Origin: JANXXV01 sp040002435
GTDB lineage: Bacteria; Acidobacteriota; Terriglobia; Bryobacterales; Bryobacteraceae
Length of the DNA stretch: 64,000 bases
Reading direction: 5' to 3'
Assembly (NCBI GenBank): GCA_040002435.1
Contig: JBDUEM010000006.1
Coordinates: forward strand, 1 to 64,000
A program made the translations under genes and the position numbers. The notes below the pieces were generated by a model, which was not told the DNA's origin, searched no databases, and saw only the letters and a program-made list of their open reading frames with translations. Positions 33,600-43,000 of the stretch are shown here, piece by piece (the first letter of the stretch is position 1; each line of letters starts with the position of its first letter).

Positions 33600-35399
33600 T
33601 TAGTTCTTGATCGTGATCAAAGCGCCGGCAGGAGAACTGACCCCGCCGATGCGCGCCACAATTGGCAGGTCGCCATCCGGCAGGCCCGCGGGAAGCGTCA
33701 CGTTCAGCTGATAGAGCCCCGGGGCCACCAAACCGGCGAAGACTACATTGGCAGCAACATTATTTACCAGTACCGTCGCCGTCCCAGCCAAAGGCCGCGC
33801 CGAAGGAACAAGCTGACCGTTGGTAATGGCGGGAGTGGTTTGTCCAAAACCATTGCCGTAAAGGACGATCGTTTCGCCCGAGGCGGCCGGCGTGGTCGTG
33901 TTGGCAATGAGGGTCGGGGGTCCGATGATGGACTTGTTGTCGGAATGGGTAGCCGCCACGTATTTGTCGCTGTTGATGAGGAAAAACGTGGGGGCGAGTG
34001 CCTGAGCCGCAACACTGGCGGTGTTGCTGGTCAATCCGTTGTTGGTGACGATGACGTCCACATTCCCGCTGTTGGCCAGATCGACGGGAGTGATCACGTT
34101 GATCTGGGCGGGGCTGATGAAGGCGATGTATGCGGGCTTACCGCCGACTGTGACGGTGACGCCGTCGATGGTGCTGGGCAACGAGTTGCTCGCAAAATCG
34201 GCAGTCTGCCATGCCCGTTTTGTGGCGGCCAGATTCGCTCCTTTGATCGCCACGAACGTGTTGCCCGCGACTCCGCCGCCGGCCTGAGCGGCGTTCGTGA
34301 TAGTGGCGGCTGCCAGCGTGGGATTCGCCTGGATGCTGCCTAACAGTCCATGCTTTTGGCCGCCTGGACCCGCCGTAAAGAACACCGACTCCTTGTCACC
34401 ACCGTTACCGCCATTCCCCACCAGTAGCGCCCACAGGCCAGGGATTACGATGTTCTTCCCCGCCCCATCCTGCAGCGGACCCAACAGAGCTCCGGTGGTG
34501 GCATCGAACGCATTGATGAGACCGTCACCGAAGTTACCGACCAGCACCGCGTTCGCGAACTTGCCAAACGCCGCGGGCGCAATGGCCACGCCCCAGGGGG
34601 AATTCAAGGGTCCGTTCGAGGTGAGGTGCTGCAAGAGCTTGCCGGCCGGGTCATAGACGCTGACAAATCCGTTACCGGTTCCGGGAACATCAAACTTCTT
34701 GGCGGCGTCCTGCTTCGCATACGTCACGTATAACTTGCCGCCCAGATTCCAGATGTTGAACGGTGCGAAGCCCACCGTGACTGCGGGATCGGTGAATGCA
34801 CCCGCGGCCAGCGTCACCGGCTTGAAGGCAGCATCGAAAACGTCTATTGTTCCAGCACGAAAATTCGCCGCGTATAGCTGTGGAGTGGGTGTCGCTACCA
34901 ACGCCAGCCCTTTGTAGACGGCCGAGGAAGAGTTATCGACCACCAGCACGGCATGCGCCGGATCGACCGCGTTTGCCCATGCCGACAGGACACCATCTTC
35001 GGTAACAAAGATGAAACTGGAGGGCCTTGGAGTCGGGTTCGCCGTGGTGCTGATATTGAAACTGGTAGTCGCCGTATTGGCGATAATTCCAGTACAAACG
35101 CCGCCCGCCGCGCCTCCCGCACCGGGAACGGTCGGCTTCGTGGTTGCGTTCGGTGTTCCAAGCGCTGCGCCTGGAGTGTTGCTTGCGGAATAGATGGTGG
35201 AAAGGCCGGTGCCGCCATCGCAGACCCAAAATGGACTCGCCGCGGACGTAGCGAGACCCCAGGCGTTAACCAGATTCGGATCCGTAAAGTCGGCGACGCC
35301 GGCGACGTCCGCGACGAGATTGTGTTGATAATATCCGGTGGCTGCAGGTAAAACGCCGACCGTCAGGATTGTGTAGAGGGACAAGGCTACTTTCTTCAT
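33600..35399 (-). CDS. Secreted TIGR03118-like beta-propeller protein with Solibacter-type C-terminal module
   Basis: 599 residues from the ATG at 35399, opening on a signal peptide (MKKVALSLYTILTVGVLPAA). Residues about 22-375 match the TIGR03118 family (YQHNLVADVAGVADFTDPNL, VNAWGLATSAASPFWVCDGG, GNGFVSVYDPAGKLLQHLTS, LVGNFGDGLINAFD), a propeller-like extracellular family of unknown function. Residues about 380-599 are the TIGR03437-type module (VTVGGKPAYIAFISPAQINV, GETIVLYGNGFGQTTP, VFAGLVAPGLYQLNVTLP) shared with the CHRD protein downstream. The two genes are on one strand, 195 bp apart, so they may be separately transcribed. I see no clear terminator between them, only a weak GC hairpin near 33553-33570. 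Confidence 0.85.
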   Translation of the reverse strand: MKKVALSLYTILTVGVLPAATGYYQHNLVADVAGVADFTDPNLVNAWGLATSAASPFWVCDGGTGLSTIYSASNTPGAALGTPNATTKPTVPGAGGAAGGVCTGIIANTATTSFNISTTANPTPRPSSFIFVTEDGVLSAWANAVDPAHAVLVVDNSSSAVYKGLALVATPTPQLYAANFRAGTIDVFDAAFKPVTLAAGAFTDPAVTVGFAPFNIWNLGGKLYVTYAKQDAAKKFDVPGTGNGFVSVYDPAGKLLQHLTSNGPLNSPWGVAIAPAAFGKFANAVLVGNFGDGLINAFDATTGALLGPLQDGAGKNIVIPGLWALLVGNGGNGGDKESVFFTAGPGGQKHGLLGSIQANPTLAAATITNAAQAGGGVAGNTFVAIKGANLAATKRAWQTADFASNSLPSTIDGVTVTVGGKPAYIAFISPAQINVITPVDLANSGNVDVIVTNNGLTSNTASVAAQALAPTFFLINSDKYVAATHSDNKSIIGPPTLIANTTTPAASGETIVLYGNGFGQTTPAITNGQLVPSARPLAGTATVLVNNVAANVVFAGLVAPGLYQLNVTLPAGLPDGDLPIVARIGGVSSPAGALITIKN

Positions 35400-35500
35400 G
35401 ATTGAAATATATAGCCAGGAAACCCGTGCCACAACGCAATTTGTGAATGTTTACTTTAACTTCACAAACCTCTTACAATTCCAGCGGAAAGCGGGGCTGA

Positions 35501-36970
35501 TCAGGCGCGCGAGCGTGCCACTGCCTTCCTCCAGGAAGCATAAAGAGTGTCCCGCTGATCTTCACTCATGCGGGGATCAAATACGCGCTCGATTTTCCAG
35601 AAGCTTTCCAGTTCGGCCTGGTCCTTCCAGATTCCCACCGCGAGCCCGGCCAGATAGGCGGCGCCCAACGCAGTGGTTTCGGTGTCCGCTGGACGGACGA
35701 TGCGGCATCCCAGAATGTCCGCCTGGAACTGCATGAGAAAGTTATTCGCCGCCGCGCCGCCGTCCACGCGAAGTTCCTTCAGCACTTCTCCGCTATCGGA
35801 CTGCATGGCTTCCACAAGATCCCGAGTCTGGTAGGCAATGCTCTCCAGCGTAGCTCTCACAATTTGCGCCCGTCCTGTGCCCAGCGTCATCCCGCTCAGC
35901 ACTCCCCGCGCGTTGGCATCCCAATAAGGCGCTCCCAGCCCGACAAATGCCGGCACCAGATGCACACCGCCCGTGTCCGGAATCGACATCGCGATCGCTT
36001 CCGTCTCCAGCGCGGCTTGAATGAGCCCCAACTTGTCGCGAAGCCACTGCACCGCTGCTCCCGCGATGAAAACGCTGCCTTCCATCGCGTACGCGGGCTC
36101 GCCCCCCAGGGAAGCTGCGCGCGTCGCCAATAGTTTGTTTTTTGATACAGGCAATTTCGAGCCCGTGTGCATCAGGGCAAAACATCCTGTGCCATACGTA
36201 TTCTTCGAGAGACCCGGACGGAAACACGCTTGCCCGGCGAGCGCCGCCTGCTGATCGCCGGCGATTCCGGCAATGGGAATTTCCGCGTTGAGGTGCTCCG
36301 CGGCGGTGTGGGCTACCACGGCGCTGCTGGGAACAATCCTCGGAAGCACTGCTCTTGGAATACCGAAGATGCGCAGCAGATCGCTGTCCCAATCGCCCGT
36401 TGCCAGATTCATCAGCATGGTGCGCGAGGCGTTTGAGACGTCCGTCACGTGAACGGCGCCGTTGGTCAGCTTCCAAATCAGCCAGCTATCCACGGTGCCG
36501 AACAGCAGTTCGCCGTCCCGTGCCTTGCCCATGGCGTCGGGAATCGATTGCAACAGCCAGCGAAGTTTGCTGCCGGAAAAGTAGGCGTCGATGATAAGGC
36601 CGGTCCGTTCGGTGATCATGGCGGCATCGGCGCTGGCGGCCAGTTCGCGGCAGTACTCGGCCGTGCGCCGGCACTGCCAGACGATCGCCGGAGCAATCGG
36701 CTTGCCGCTCTTTCGGTCCCACACGATGGTGGTCTCGCGCTGGTTGGTAATCCCGATGGCCGCAATCTTCGCCGTGGCCCCCGCCAACAGGCGGCGCGTG
36801 GATTCGATCTGCGCGGCCCAAATCTCCTCCGCGTCCTGCTCCACCCAACCGGGGTGCGGGTACCGGCATGTGATGGGGGCAGATTCGATTGCCAGACGGT
36901 TGCCCCGCTCATCGTAGAGCACGGCGCGCGCGCTGGTGGTTCCTTCGTCCAGGGAAAGAAGATATGGCAC
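35501..36970 (-). CDS. glpK: Glycerol kinase
   Basis: 489 residues, full length for GlpK, which phosphorylates glycerol with ATP to sn-glycerol 3-phosphate. Clear family blocks: LSLDEGTTSARAVLYDERGN, HPGWVEQDAEEIW, NQRETTIVWDRKSGKPI, FSGSKLRWLLQ, DSWLIWKLT, AGDQQAALAGQACF, KNTYGTGCFALMHTG and LRVDGGAAANNFLMQFQADI. The start is GTG at 36970 without a Shine-Dalgarno sequence. A perfect TATAAT on this strand ends only 7 bases before that codon, which would put transcription start at the GTG: a possible leaderless mRNA. No glycerol facilitator or glpD is adjacent. Confidence 0.93.
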   Translation of the reverse strand: MPYLLSLDEGTTSARAVLYDERGNRLAIESAPITCRYPHPGWVEQDAEEIWAAQIESTRRLLAGATAKIAAIGITNQRETTIVWDRKSGKPIAPAIVWQCRRTAEYCRELAASADAAMITERTGLIIDAYFSGSKLRWLLQSIPDAMGKARDGELLFGTVDSWLIWKLTNGAVHVTDVSNASRTMLMNLATGDWDSDLLRIFGIPRAVLPRIVPSSAVVAHTAAEHLNAEIPIAGIAGDQQAALAGQACFRPGLSKNTYGTGCFALMHTGSKLPVSKNKLLATRAASLGGEPAYAMEGSVFIAGAAVQWLRDKLGLIQAALETEAIAMSIPDTGGVHLVPAFVGLGAPYWDANARGVLSGMTLGTGRAQIVRATLESIAYQTRDLVEAMQSDSGEVLKELRVDGGAAANNFLMQFQADILGCRIVRPADTETTALGAAYLAGLAVGIWKDQAELESFWKIERVFDPRMSEDQRDTLYASWRKAVARSRA

Positions 36971-36976
36971 TCAGGC

Positions 36977-36982
36977 ATTATA
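36977..36982 (-). promoter_or_regulatory. Candidate -10 (TATAAT) for glpK
   Basis: A perfect TATAAT lies on the minus strand, ending 6 bases short of the GTG of glpK. No good -35 is seen 16-18 bp further up (best CAAGTA). If used, transcription would start at or next to the start codon. Confidence 0.4.
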
Positions 36983-37012
36983 TAGCGCACACTGTTTTAT
37001 ACTTGTGGAAAC

Positions 37013-37441
37013 ATGTTCTTTCGCAGAGAAAAAGCCCGTGTGCTCTCATTTGACGAGCACATCCAGTTATTGAAGCAGGCCGGATTCAGCGTGCAGCCCG
37101 TAAGTGGCGGAACCAGGGTCACCAAAGGACACTGCGGCGCTCTTTTGAAGGATGCAGGCGGTGCGCATCCCGAGATTGGGAAAGCGGGCATCGTGATCGG
37201 CGACGAGATCGGCAATCTGGTAGACGGCGGATATCAGAAGTTTTTTCTGACGCCATCCGGGCGGAAAGAACCGGCACAGGCCTCGCACCTGCGTGCACTG
37301 CATGATTTCGAAGAGGATCTGAAAGAGAGCCTTGGTTTGACCACCCTGTACAATCAGGCGCTGGGCACTACTTCGGATCTGCATCTTTACGATCGCGTGC
37401 TCGACCGCGATCATGGCGTGCCGAAGCGGCCCTGGGAATAG
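37013..37441 (+). CDS. Hypothetical 142-residue protein
   Basis: A soluble, charged protein without signal or membrane segments (FDEHIQLLKQAGFSVQP, GTRVTKGHCGALLKD, LVDGGYQKFFLTPSGRKEPA, DLHLYDRVLDRD). I do not recognise a characterised family. It is divergent from glpK with 42 bp between the starts; TATACT at about 36999 is a possible -10. It ends exactly one base before the convergent methyltransferase gene ends. Codon use is like that of its neighbours. Confidence 0.65.
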   Translation: MFFRREKARVLSFDEHIQLLKQAGFSVQPVSGGTRVTKGHCGALLKDAGGAHPEIGKAGIVIGDEIGNLVDGGYQKFFLTPSGRKEPAQASHLRALHDFEEDLKESLGLTTLYNQALGTTSDLHLYDRVLDRDHGVPKRPWE

Positions 37442-38446
37442 TTACTTTACCGCGAGAACCGCGTCAACCGGCTTTCCGGTGACCTTGCCTTCGACGCTGG
37501 CGAAACCTGCCCGCTTCAATAGCTGCGAATATTCGGGCAGCGTACGTTCTTTGCCTTCCGTGCAGATCAGCATATTCAGCGATTGCGTGTGAACGGGCGT
37601 CGGGCCGGACTTGTCGTCGGCCAGCAGCTTCTCGGCTAACAACAACGCCCCCCCCGGCGGCAGTTTGTCGTAGATTTTCCGCAGCAGCAAGTGAATCTTT
37701 GGCTCGGCCCAATCGTGCAGGATGCGGCCTAGTGCAAACAGATCGGAATCGGGCAGATCGCCGGAGAAGAAGTCCCCGGCCATCACGTCCACCCGGTCTG
37801 CGGCCTTGGACTTCGCAATATATTCCCGGGCGACAGGGACGACGACGGGCAGATCGAAAACGACACCGCGAAGATGTGGGTAAAGCTCGCAAGCCGCAAT
37901 TGGCAGATGGCCTGTCGCGCCTCCCAGATCCACTAACCGCTGGAAGCGGCTCAGGTCGAACGCCGCTACAACGGATGGGGAACTGAGCATGCCAAATCCA
38001 TTCATCCCGGCGAGGAAATCGCGTTTTGACTCTTCCGTGTTGAAGAAATGATCGAAGAGCGAACTGCCTTCCGCACCGAATGTGCGCTTCCATTGATGCC
38101 CCCCTTCCTTCACGGCGGAGGCGAGGTTCGCCCAAAGCGGGTAAAGGGCCGATTCCGAATACCGGATGTACCCGCTGAGCGTCTGCGGGCTTTCGCGCCA
38201 CAAGTAGACACTGGCGAGGGGAGTATTGGTGTAGATACTGCCGTGCTTGGCCAATAGCCCAAGACCTACGCAGGCGTCCAGCAGGCGCTCCAGGGCATCG
38301 GGGTCCGCCGGAAGTTCGGTCGCCAGTTCGGCACAGGTAGCGGTGGCGCTTTGCAGCCTGTCGAAGATGCCGAACGATGTCGCGACAAAAAGGACCTTCG
38401 ACCGGCGAAATGCATCGATGAGGTCTACGATGGGTCCCGGATTCAC
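37442..38446 (-). CDS. SAM-dependent O-methyltransferase (acetylserotonin/COMT-like)
   Basis: 334 residues from a GTG at 38446 whose GTGA overlaps the stop of the FAD oxidoreductase gene by 3 bases. The N-terminal winged-helix dimerisation region (SFGIFDRLQSATATCAELATEL) is followed by the Rossmann domain with the SAM motif LVDLGGATGHLPIA (171-184), VFDLPVVV, VMAGDFFSGDLPDSDLF and LGRILHDWAE, where His244 of the HDW motif is the catalytic base position in this family. Homologues methylate hydroxyl groups of phenolics, polyketides or hydroxyneurosporene. The coupling to an exported oxidoreductase and a receptor suggests a small-molecule pathway, but the substrate is open. Longer frames upstream of 38446 are not supported. 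Confidence 0.85.
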   Translation of the reverse strand: MNPGPIVDLIDAFRRSKVLFVATSFGIFDRLQSATATCAELATELPADPDALERLLDACVGLGLLAKHGSIYTNTPLASVYLWRESPQTLSGYIRYSESALYPLWANLASAVKEGGHQWKRTFGAEGSSLFDHFFNTEESKRDFLAGMNGFGMLSSPSVVAAFDLSRFQRLVDLGGATGHLPIAACELYPHLRGVVFDLPVVVPVAREYIAKSKAADRVDVMAGDFFSGDLPDSDLFALGRILHDWAEPKIHLLLRKIYDKLPPGGALLLAEKLLADDKSGPTPVHTQSLNMLICTEGKERTLPEYSQLLKRAGFASVEGKVTGKPVDAVLAVK

Positions 38447-40041
38447 TGCACAGCCTTGCGAATCTGAGGGTAGATGAACTGCTGCGGAGAAGGCACGTAA
38501 TCCATCACGGCTCCCTTCTTCTTCAACTCCGCCGAAAGCGCCTTGCCGTCCACCTGTTGCACAGCGGCATTCTGCCGGATGGACATCGCCGCGGCGACAC
38601 CAGCCGCCTGGCCGATAATCATGTACTGTGGCTCCATGCGCATGGACGAATAGGCTACGTGGCTGGCCGAGAAACACACCGGAACCAGCAAGTTGCTCAC
38701 CTGGTCGCGCTTCGGCAGCATGACGCGGAACGGAATCTGGTACGGTTTGACGGCTACCTGCATATCACCTTCATTTCGCGCGAAACCGTCCTGATCCAAC
38801 ACGCGCTGAATATTGTGCGAATCACTATTGTAGGATCCCATGCCGATGGGGTCGGGTTTGGTTAGTTCCGTTTGCAGATCCTTTTGCACCGCTACGTATT
38901 CGCCTACCATGCGGCGCGCTTCGCGAATGTATAGCTGATAAGGCCAGTTGTCATTGTCTGCGAACTCATCCTTGCAAAGCGCCCAGCGGCTCATCTCTCC
39001 CCGAAGCTCATCAGGCACCCTCGGATCGTTCGCCAGGAAGTAAAGCAAGCCGGCGATGTAGTCCTTGTGCGCCTTAACAATTTTCTCCCGGGTCGCGTAA
39101 TCTGCGTCGGGATAATCGTAGCTGCCGCCGATGTAGTCGGTGGAGAAGGCGCCCTGGTTGTTAACGTCCGCTTTGCCGTTGGGGATCAGATCGATTTTCA
39201 GGAACGTTCCCAGCGGCGGTACCTTGCCTTCGGCCTTGGTGCGAGCCTCAATCAGCCGCGCCAGCAACTCATAGCGATGCGGGTCGTATCCTGGTGGTTT
39301 CGAGAACAAGGTCTGATTCGATGGCACCGATGAAAAGCACATCCGGTAGTTGTATGCCTGTACCTTCTTATCCGCCGAACCAGGCGGTAATAGCTTGGCG
39401 GAGGAAACCTCAGGAAGCCCCGCAGCCGGAACGTCCACCAGAAACTGGTGCTTCGGAGTGCGGTCGCGGACGCCGGCGAGGGATTCACCGTACTGCGCGC
39501 TCGATTCCCTTCCCGTGGTGTAAGTCACGCCCGCCTGCGCCATCAGATCGCCTTCATAGGAGCTGTCCATGAAGACCTTGGCGGAAAACGCTGCCCCATT
39601 CTCCATCACGATTTGAGTGATTTGCAGGCCGCTCTTTTGAACTCCGTTCTTCGCCCGCAGCCGGTGCCCTTCGAATACCTTCACCCCGGCGTCGCGCAGC
39701 ATCTCGCTGAACACTTCTTCCGCGACATGCGGCTCGTGGTTCCAGGAAACTTCATTGCCGTAGCGGCTCATCTGGTAGTGCCGGCCTACCCGATAGTAGA
39801 ACTCCAGGGCATAACCGCCAATCACTTCCTTCTTGCCGTAATCGGTCCAGCTCAAGCCTCCGGAAACCATCCCGCCCAGATGATGGCCTGGCTCCAGTAG
39901 CGCTGTTTTCAGCCCTTCGCGGGCGGCGCTCACCGCGGCGACCACGCCGCCTGCCGTGCCTCCGTAGACCACCACATCGAAAGGCTGCGGCTCACCGGAC
40001 GCCAGCAGCCCGAAACAAAGAAGCAGCCAAATGGTTTTCAT
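38443..40041 (-). CDS. Exported FAD-dependent oxidoreductase
   Basis: 532 residues from an ATG at 40041 that shares one base with the TAA of the receptor gene (TAATG). A short signal peptide (MKTIWLLLCFGLLASG) is followed immediately by the dinucleotide-binding motif FDVVVYGGTAGGVVAAVSAAREG with the acidic end LLEPG, then HLGGMVSGGLSWTD, and FMDSSYEGDLMAQAG, the pattern of the FAD-dependent PF12831-type proteins common in Acidobacteriota and Planctomycetes. The C-terminal FAD contact region (LLVPVCFSASHVAYSSMRMEP) is intact. Substrates of the family are largely unknown; sugar or polysaccharide oxidation is often proposed. Export with FAD by a Sec-type signal is noteworthy. Confidence 0.85.
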   Translation of the reverse strand: MKTIWLLLCFGLLASGEPQPFDVVVYGGTAGGVVAAVSAAREGLKTALLEPGHHLGGMVSGGLSWTDYGKKEVIGGYALEFYYRVGRHYQMSRYGNEVSWNHEPHVAEEVFSEMLRDAGVKVFEGHRLRAKNGVQKSGLQITQIVMENGAAFSAKVFMDSSYEGDLMAQAGVTYTTGRESSAQYGESLAGVRDRTPKHQFLVDVPAAGLPEVSSAKLLPPGSADKKVQAYNYRMCFSSVPSNQTLFSKPPGYDPHRYELLARLIEARTKAEGKVPPLGTFLKIDLIPNGKADVNNQGAFSTDYIGGSYDYPDADYATREKIVKAHKDYIAGLLYFLANDPRVPDELRGEMSRWALCKDEFADNDNWPYQLYIREARRMVGEYVAVQKDLQTELTKPDPIGMGSYNSDSHNIQRVLDQDGFARNEGDMQVAVKPYQIPFRVMLPKRDQVSNLLVPVCFSASHVAYSSMRMEPQYMIIGQAAGVAAAMSIRQNAAVQQVDGKALSAELKKKGAVMDYVPSPQQFIYPQIRKAVQ

Positions 40042-43000
40042 TACCACAATAACTTCAGTGCCAGTTGAATGTTGCGCGGCTTGTTGTCCTGCGAGCTGAT
40101 GATGCCGAACGAGGCGTTACCCACCGAGGCGTTCGGACCGCTGAAAATCACGTGATTCAAGGCGTTGAAGGCTTCGGCGCGGAATTGCAGCCGCAAGGAT
40201 TCGCGAAGGGTGAAGATCTTCATCATGGAGAAGTCGATGTTGCGGCCGCCGGGCGTCCGGATGCGGTCGGCCAATCGGGGAACGTCGCCAAACTCGAACG
40301 AAAGCGGCTGACGGAATGCTGCGGCGTTCAGGTACCCGGCGCCTCCGGAAACGCCGCCAAGACGGCTCTCAATGTCTCCTGAAGTTAAGGCATTGACGTT
40401 CGGACCAGTAAAGCTGGGCCTCGTGCCTGCAAACGCCGGAGCGCCAGTATTGGAGAACTGCATGGGAAAGCCGCTCTGCACGGTAGCGATCCCATTAATC
40501 TGCCAGCCGCCCACGGCAGCGTCAGCCCAACGATTCATCCCCGATCCGAAGTGCTTTCCCTTCCCGACCGGCAACTCATAGTTACCGCTGACCACCAGGC
40601 GGTGCGGGATATCGGTAGCCACGACGGACCGTTCCAGTTTGCGGTTGAAGTCGTTCTGATAACCGGGCGTTCCCACGTCGAGAAATCCCGTAGTGAGATT
40701 GTTCGCATCGCCGATGTTCTTCGACCACGTATACCCCAGCAGCACGGAAAGCCCGTGGCTCATTCGCTTCTGCAGTGTGACTTGCAGCGCGTCGTAAGTA
40801 GAATTGGCCTGCGCCAGATATTGTTGACTGGCCGAAGTGAATTGCGGGAACGCGCGCAGCAGCACTTGCCGCTGGACCGTGGCAGTAGCCAGCGGGCCTG
40901 TGGCGATCACGTTGAAGAATGGGTTCGGCACCAGTTGCGTGAGGTAGGCTACCTGGCTCTGATCGCCGGGAGCTCCATAATACTGCAGGGGGAGAGAGTT
41001 CAGATTGAAGTTCAACGGCAGCTTGACGCTGTGGTTTCCCGCATACGCGACGTTGATCAGCCAGGCAGCGGGCAGTTCGCGCTGCACACCGAAGTTCCAT
41101 TGCTGCGTGTAAGACATCGGCGTGTTGTATTCCAAGCCGCCGATAGACGAGCCAACCGAACTTAAAGCTCCCAGGGAAGCGCCCACCAGCGGCAGCGTTC
41201 CGTTCGGGAAAGGATTCGAAATGGTGCCTACGGGCGTAACGCCGTCAATGCTGGCGACAAACGTCGTGCTGACCTGGAATCCGGGATTGGTGCTGCTGTA
41301 GCCGCGCTGCGACGTGGGCAGGAAGAAGATGCCGTAAGCTCCGCGTGCCACGGTCTTCGGAGTAATGGAGTAGGCGAGGCCGAATCGCGGTCCCACGTTG
41401 TTCCAGTCCGTTTTCCACACCTGCCGCGGGATGCCGTTTACCCCGGAGAATACCGCGCCGCCCTTCAGCGGAAGTCCGGTGGTTTGCGCTAGGGGACTCA
41501 CAATGTTCGGATCGAAGTACGCTTGGCGGTTATAGCGCTCGGTGAAGCCGGTCTCGATGTCCAGGCGGAGCCCAAAGTTCAGGGTCAGTTTCGAGGTGAC
41601 GTGCCAGTCATCTTGGATGAACAGTGCGTGATAATACTGCTGCCTCGCCCAGGTATCGCTATAGCGGATCGAGCCGCTGGAGGGATTCCCCAACAGAAAG
41701 GCAGCGTAGGCATCGTAAGGGTTCTGAGCGGCGGCCACAGCTGCGCGCGGATTCGGCCCTGTGGTGAACGAACTGTCGTAAGCGAAACTGCCGGCTCCAC
41801 CATCCAGCGTTAGTTCGTTATCGCGGTACAGGCGCCCGTCCCAGCCGTACTTGATGGTGTGCGGTCCGCGGATCCAGGTGACGTTCGCAGCGAGAGCATG
41901 GCTGTAGCGCGACCAGTTACGGGAGGAGTCGTTGCCGATGGTGCGGTAGCCGTTGATGTTCAGCAGCGGAATCGCCTTCACCAAAGCCTGCGCGGAGTAC
42001 GATGCAGGAAAACCACCGGCCGATGGATCCGTGCCAACCGAGTAAGGAGCAACTACGTTGCGCTGGAAGGCAAAGCCGTAGCGGAAATTCAGGACCATGG
42101 TGGGCCGCAGCACCTTTACGTAGTCGAGGACAAATGTATTGGCGTTGATGAACTGCCCGTTTCCGGTAATGCCGCCGGGCCAGTCGCCGGCATTGTAGCT
42201 GTCATCGCTAACGCTCCAGCGGGCAAACAGCCGGTTCGCGTCGTTGATGTTGTGATCGACGCGGATGTTGCCCTGGGAGTCGTTCGTTGTCAGGGCTTGC
42301 GTCCAGTCGAAATTATTGACTACGCCGGCGCGGGTGGGTTGCGGGAAGATCTTGTTGTAGTTGAGTGCGATCGGGTTGATCCGCGCCGTCGGAATCTGGT
42401 TGCCGGGAAATGGACTGCGAATAAATTGTCCCGGATTGGCCGGGTCGGGGCGTGTGGTCAGCGGATCATAAACAGGCAGGGGCGCCTGCGTAAAATCCCC
42501 GGCCCGAATGCCCGAGGGAGGCACCACAGAGGTCACGAAGTTATACTGCCGGACTTTCGTACCTTCATAGCCGCCGAAGAAGAATGTCTTATCTTTCCCG
42601 GAGTAGAGTTTGGGAATACTCACCGGCCCGCCCACGGTGAATCCGTACTGGTTATAGCGAAGGGGTGTCCGGAAATCGCTTCTCCCGGGAATCGGCGGCC
42701 GGCCGGAGCGGTTCACAAAGAACTGGGCGGCGTTCAACTGATCGTTACCCAGGAATTCATAGGCGCTGCCGTGGAAGCCATTGGTGCCGGATTTGGTCAC
42801 GATGTTCAGAATGCCGCCGCTGGATCTGCCAAATTCAGCCCCCGAGGAGTTCGTCTGCACCTTGAATTCCTGCGTTACGTCAACGGAGGGTATAATGGCT
42901 GGCTGGCCTTGACAGCAGACTGTGATCGGCACACCGTCCAGCAGCACTTCGTTGCTGCCCGCGATGCCGCCGTTGGCCATAAAGTTGTTGGCGCCCGCCA

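Noticed and set aside
38447..38677. N-terminal extension of the methyltransferase
   Set aside because: It would be a 231-bp overlap with the FAD oxidoreductase gene in another frame and shows no family similarity; the GTG at 38446 gives the usual coupled overlap.
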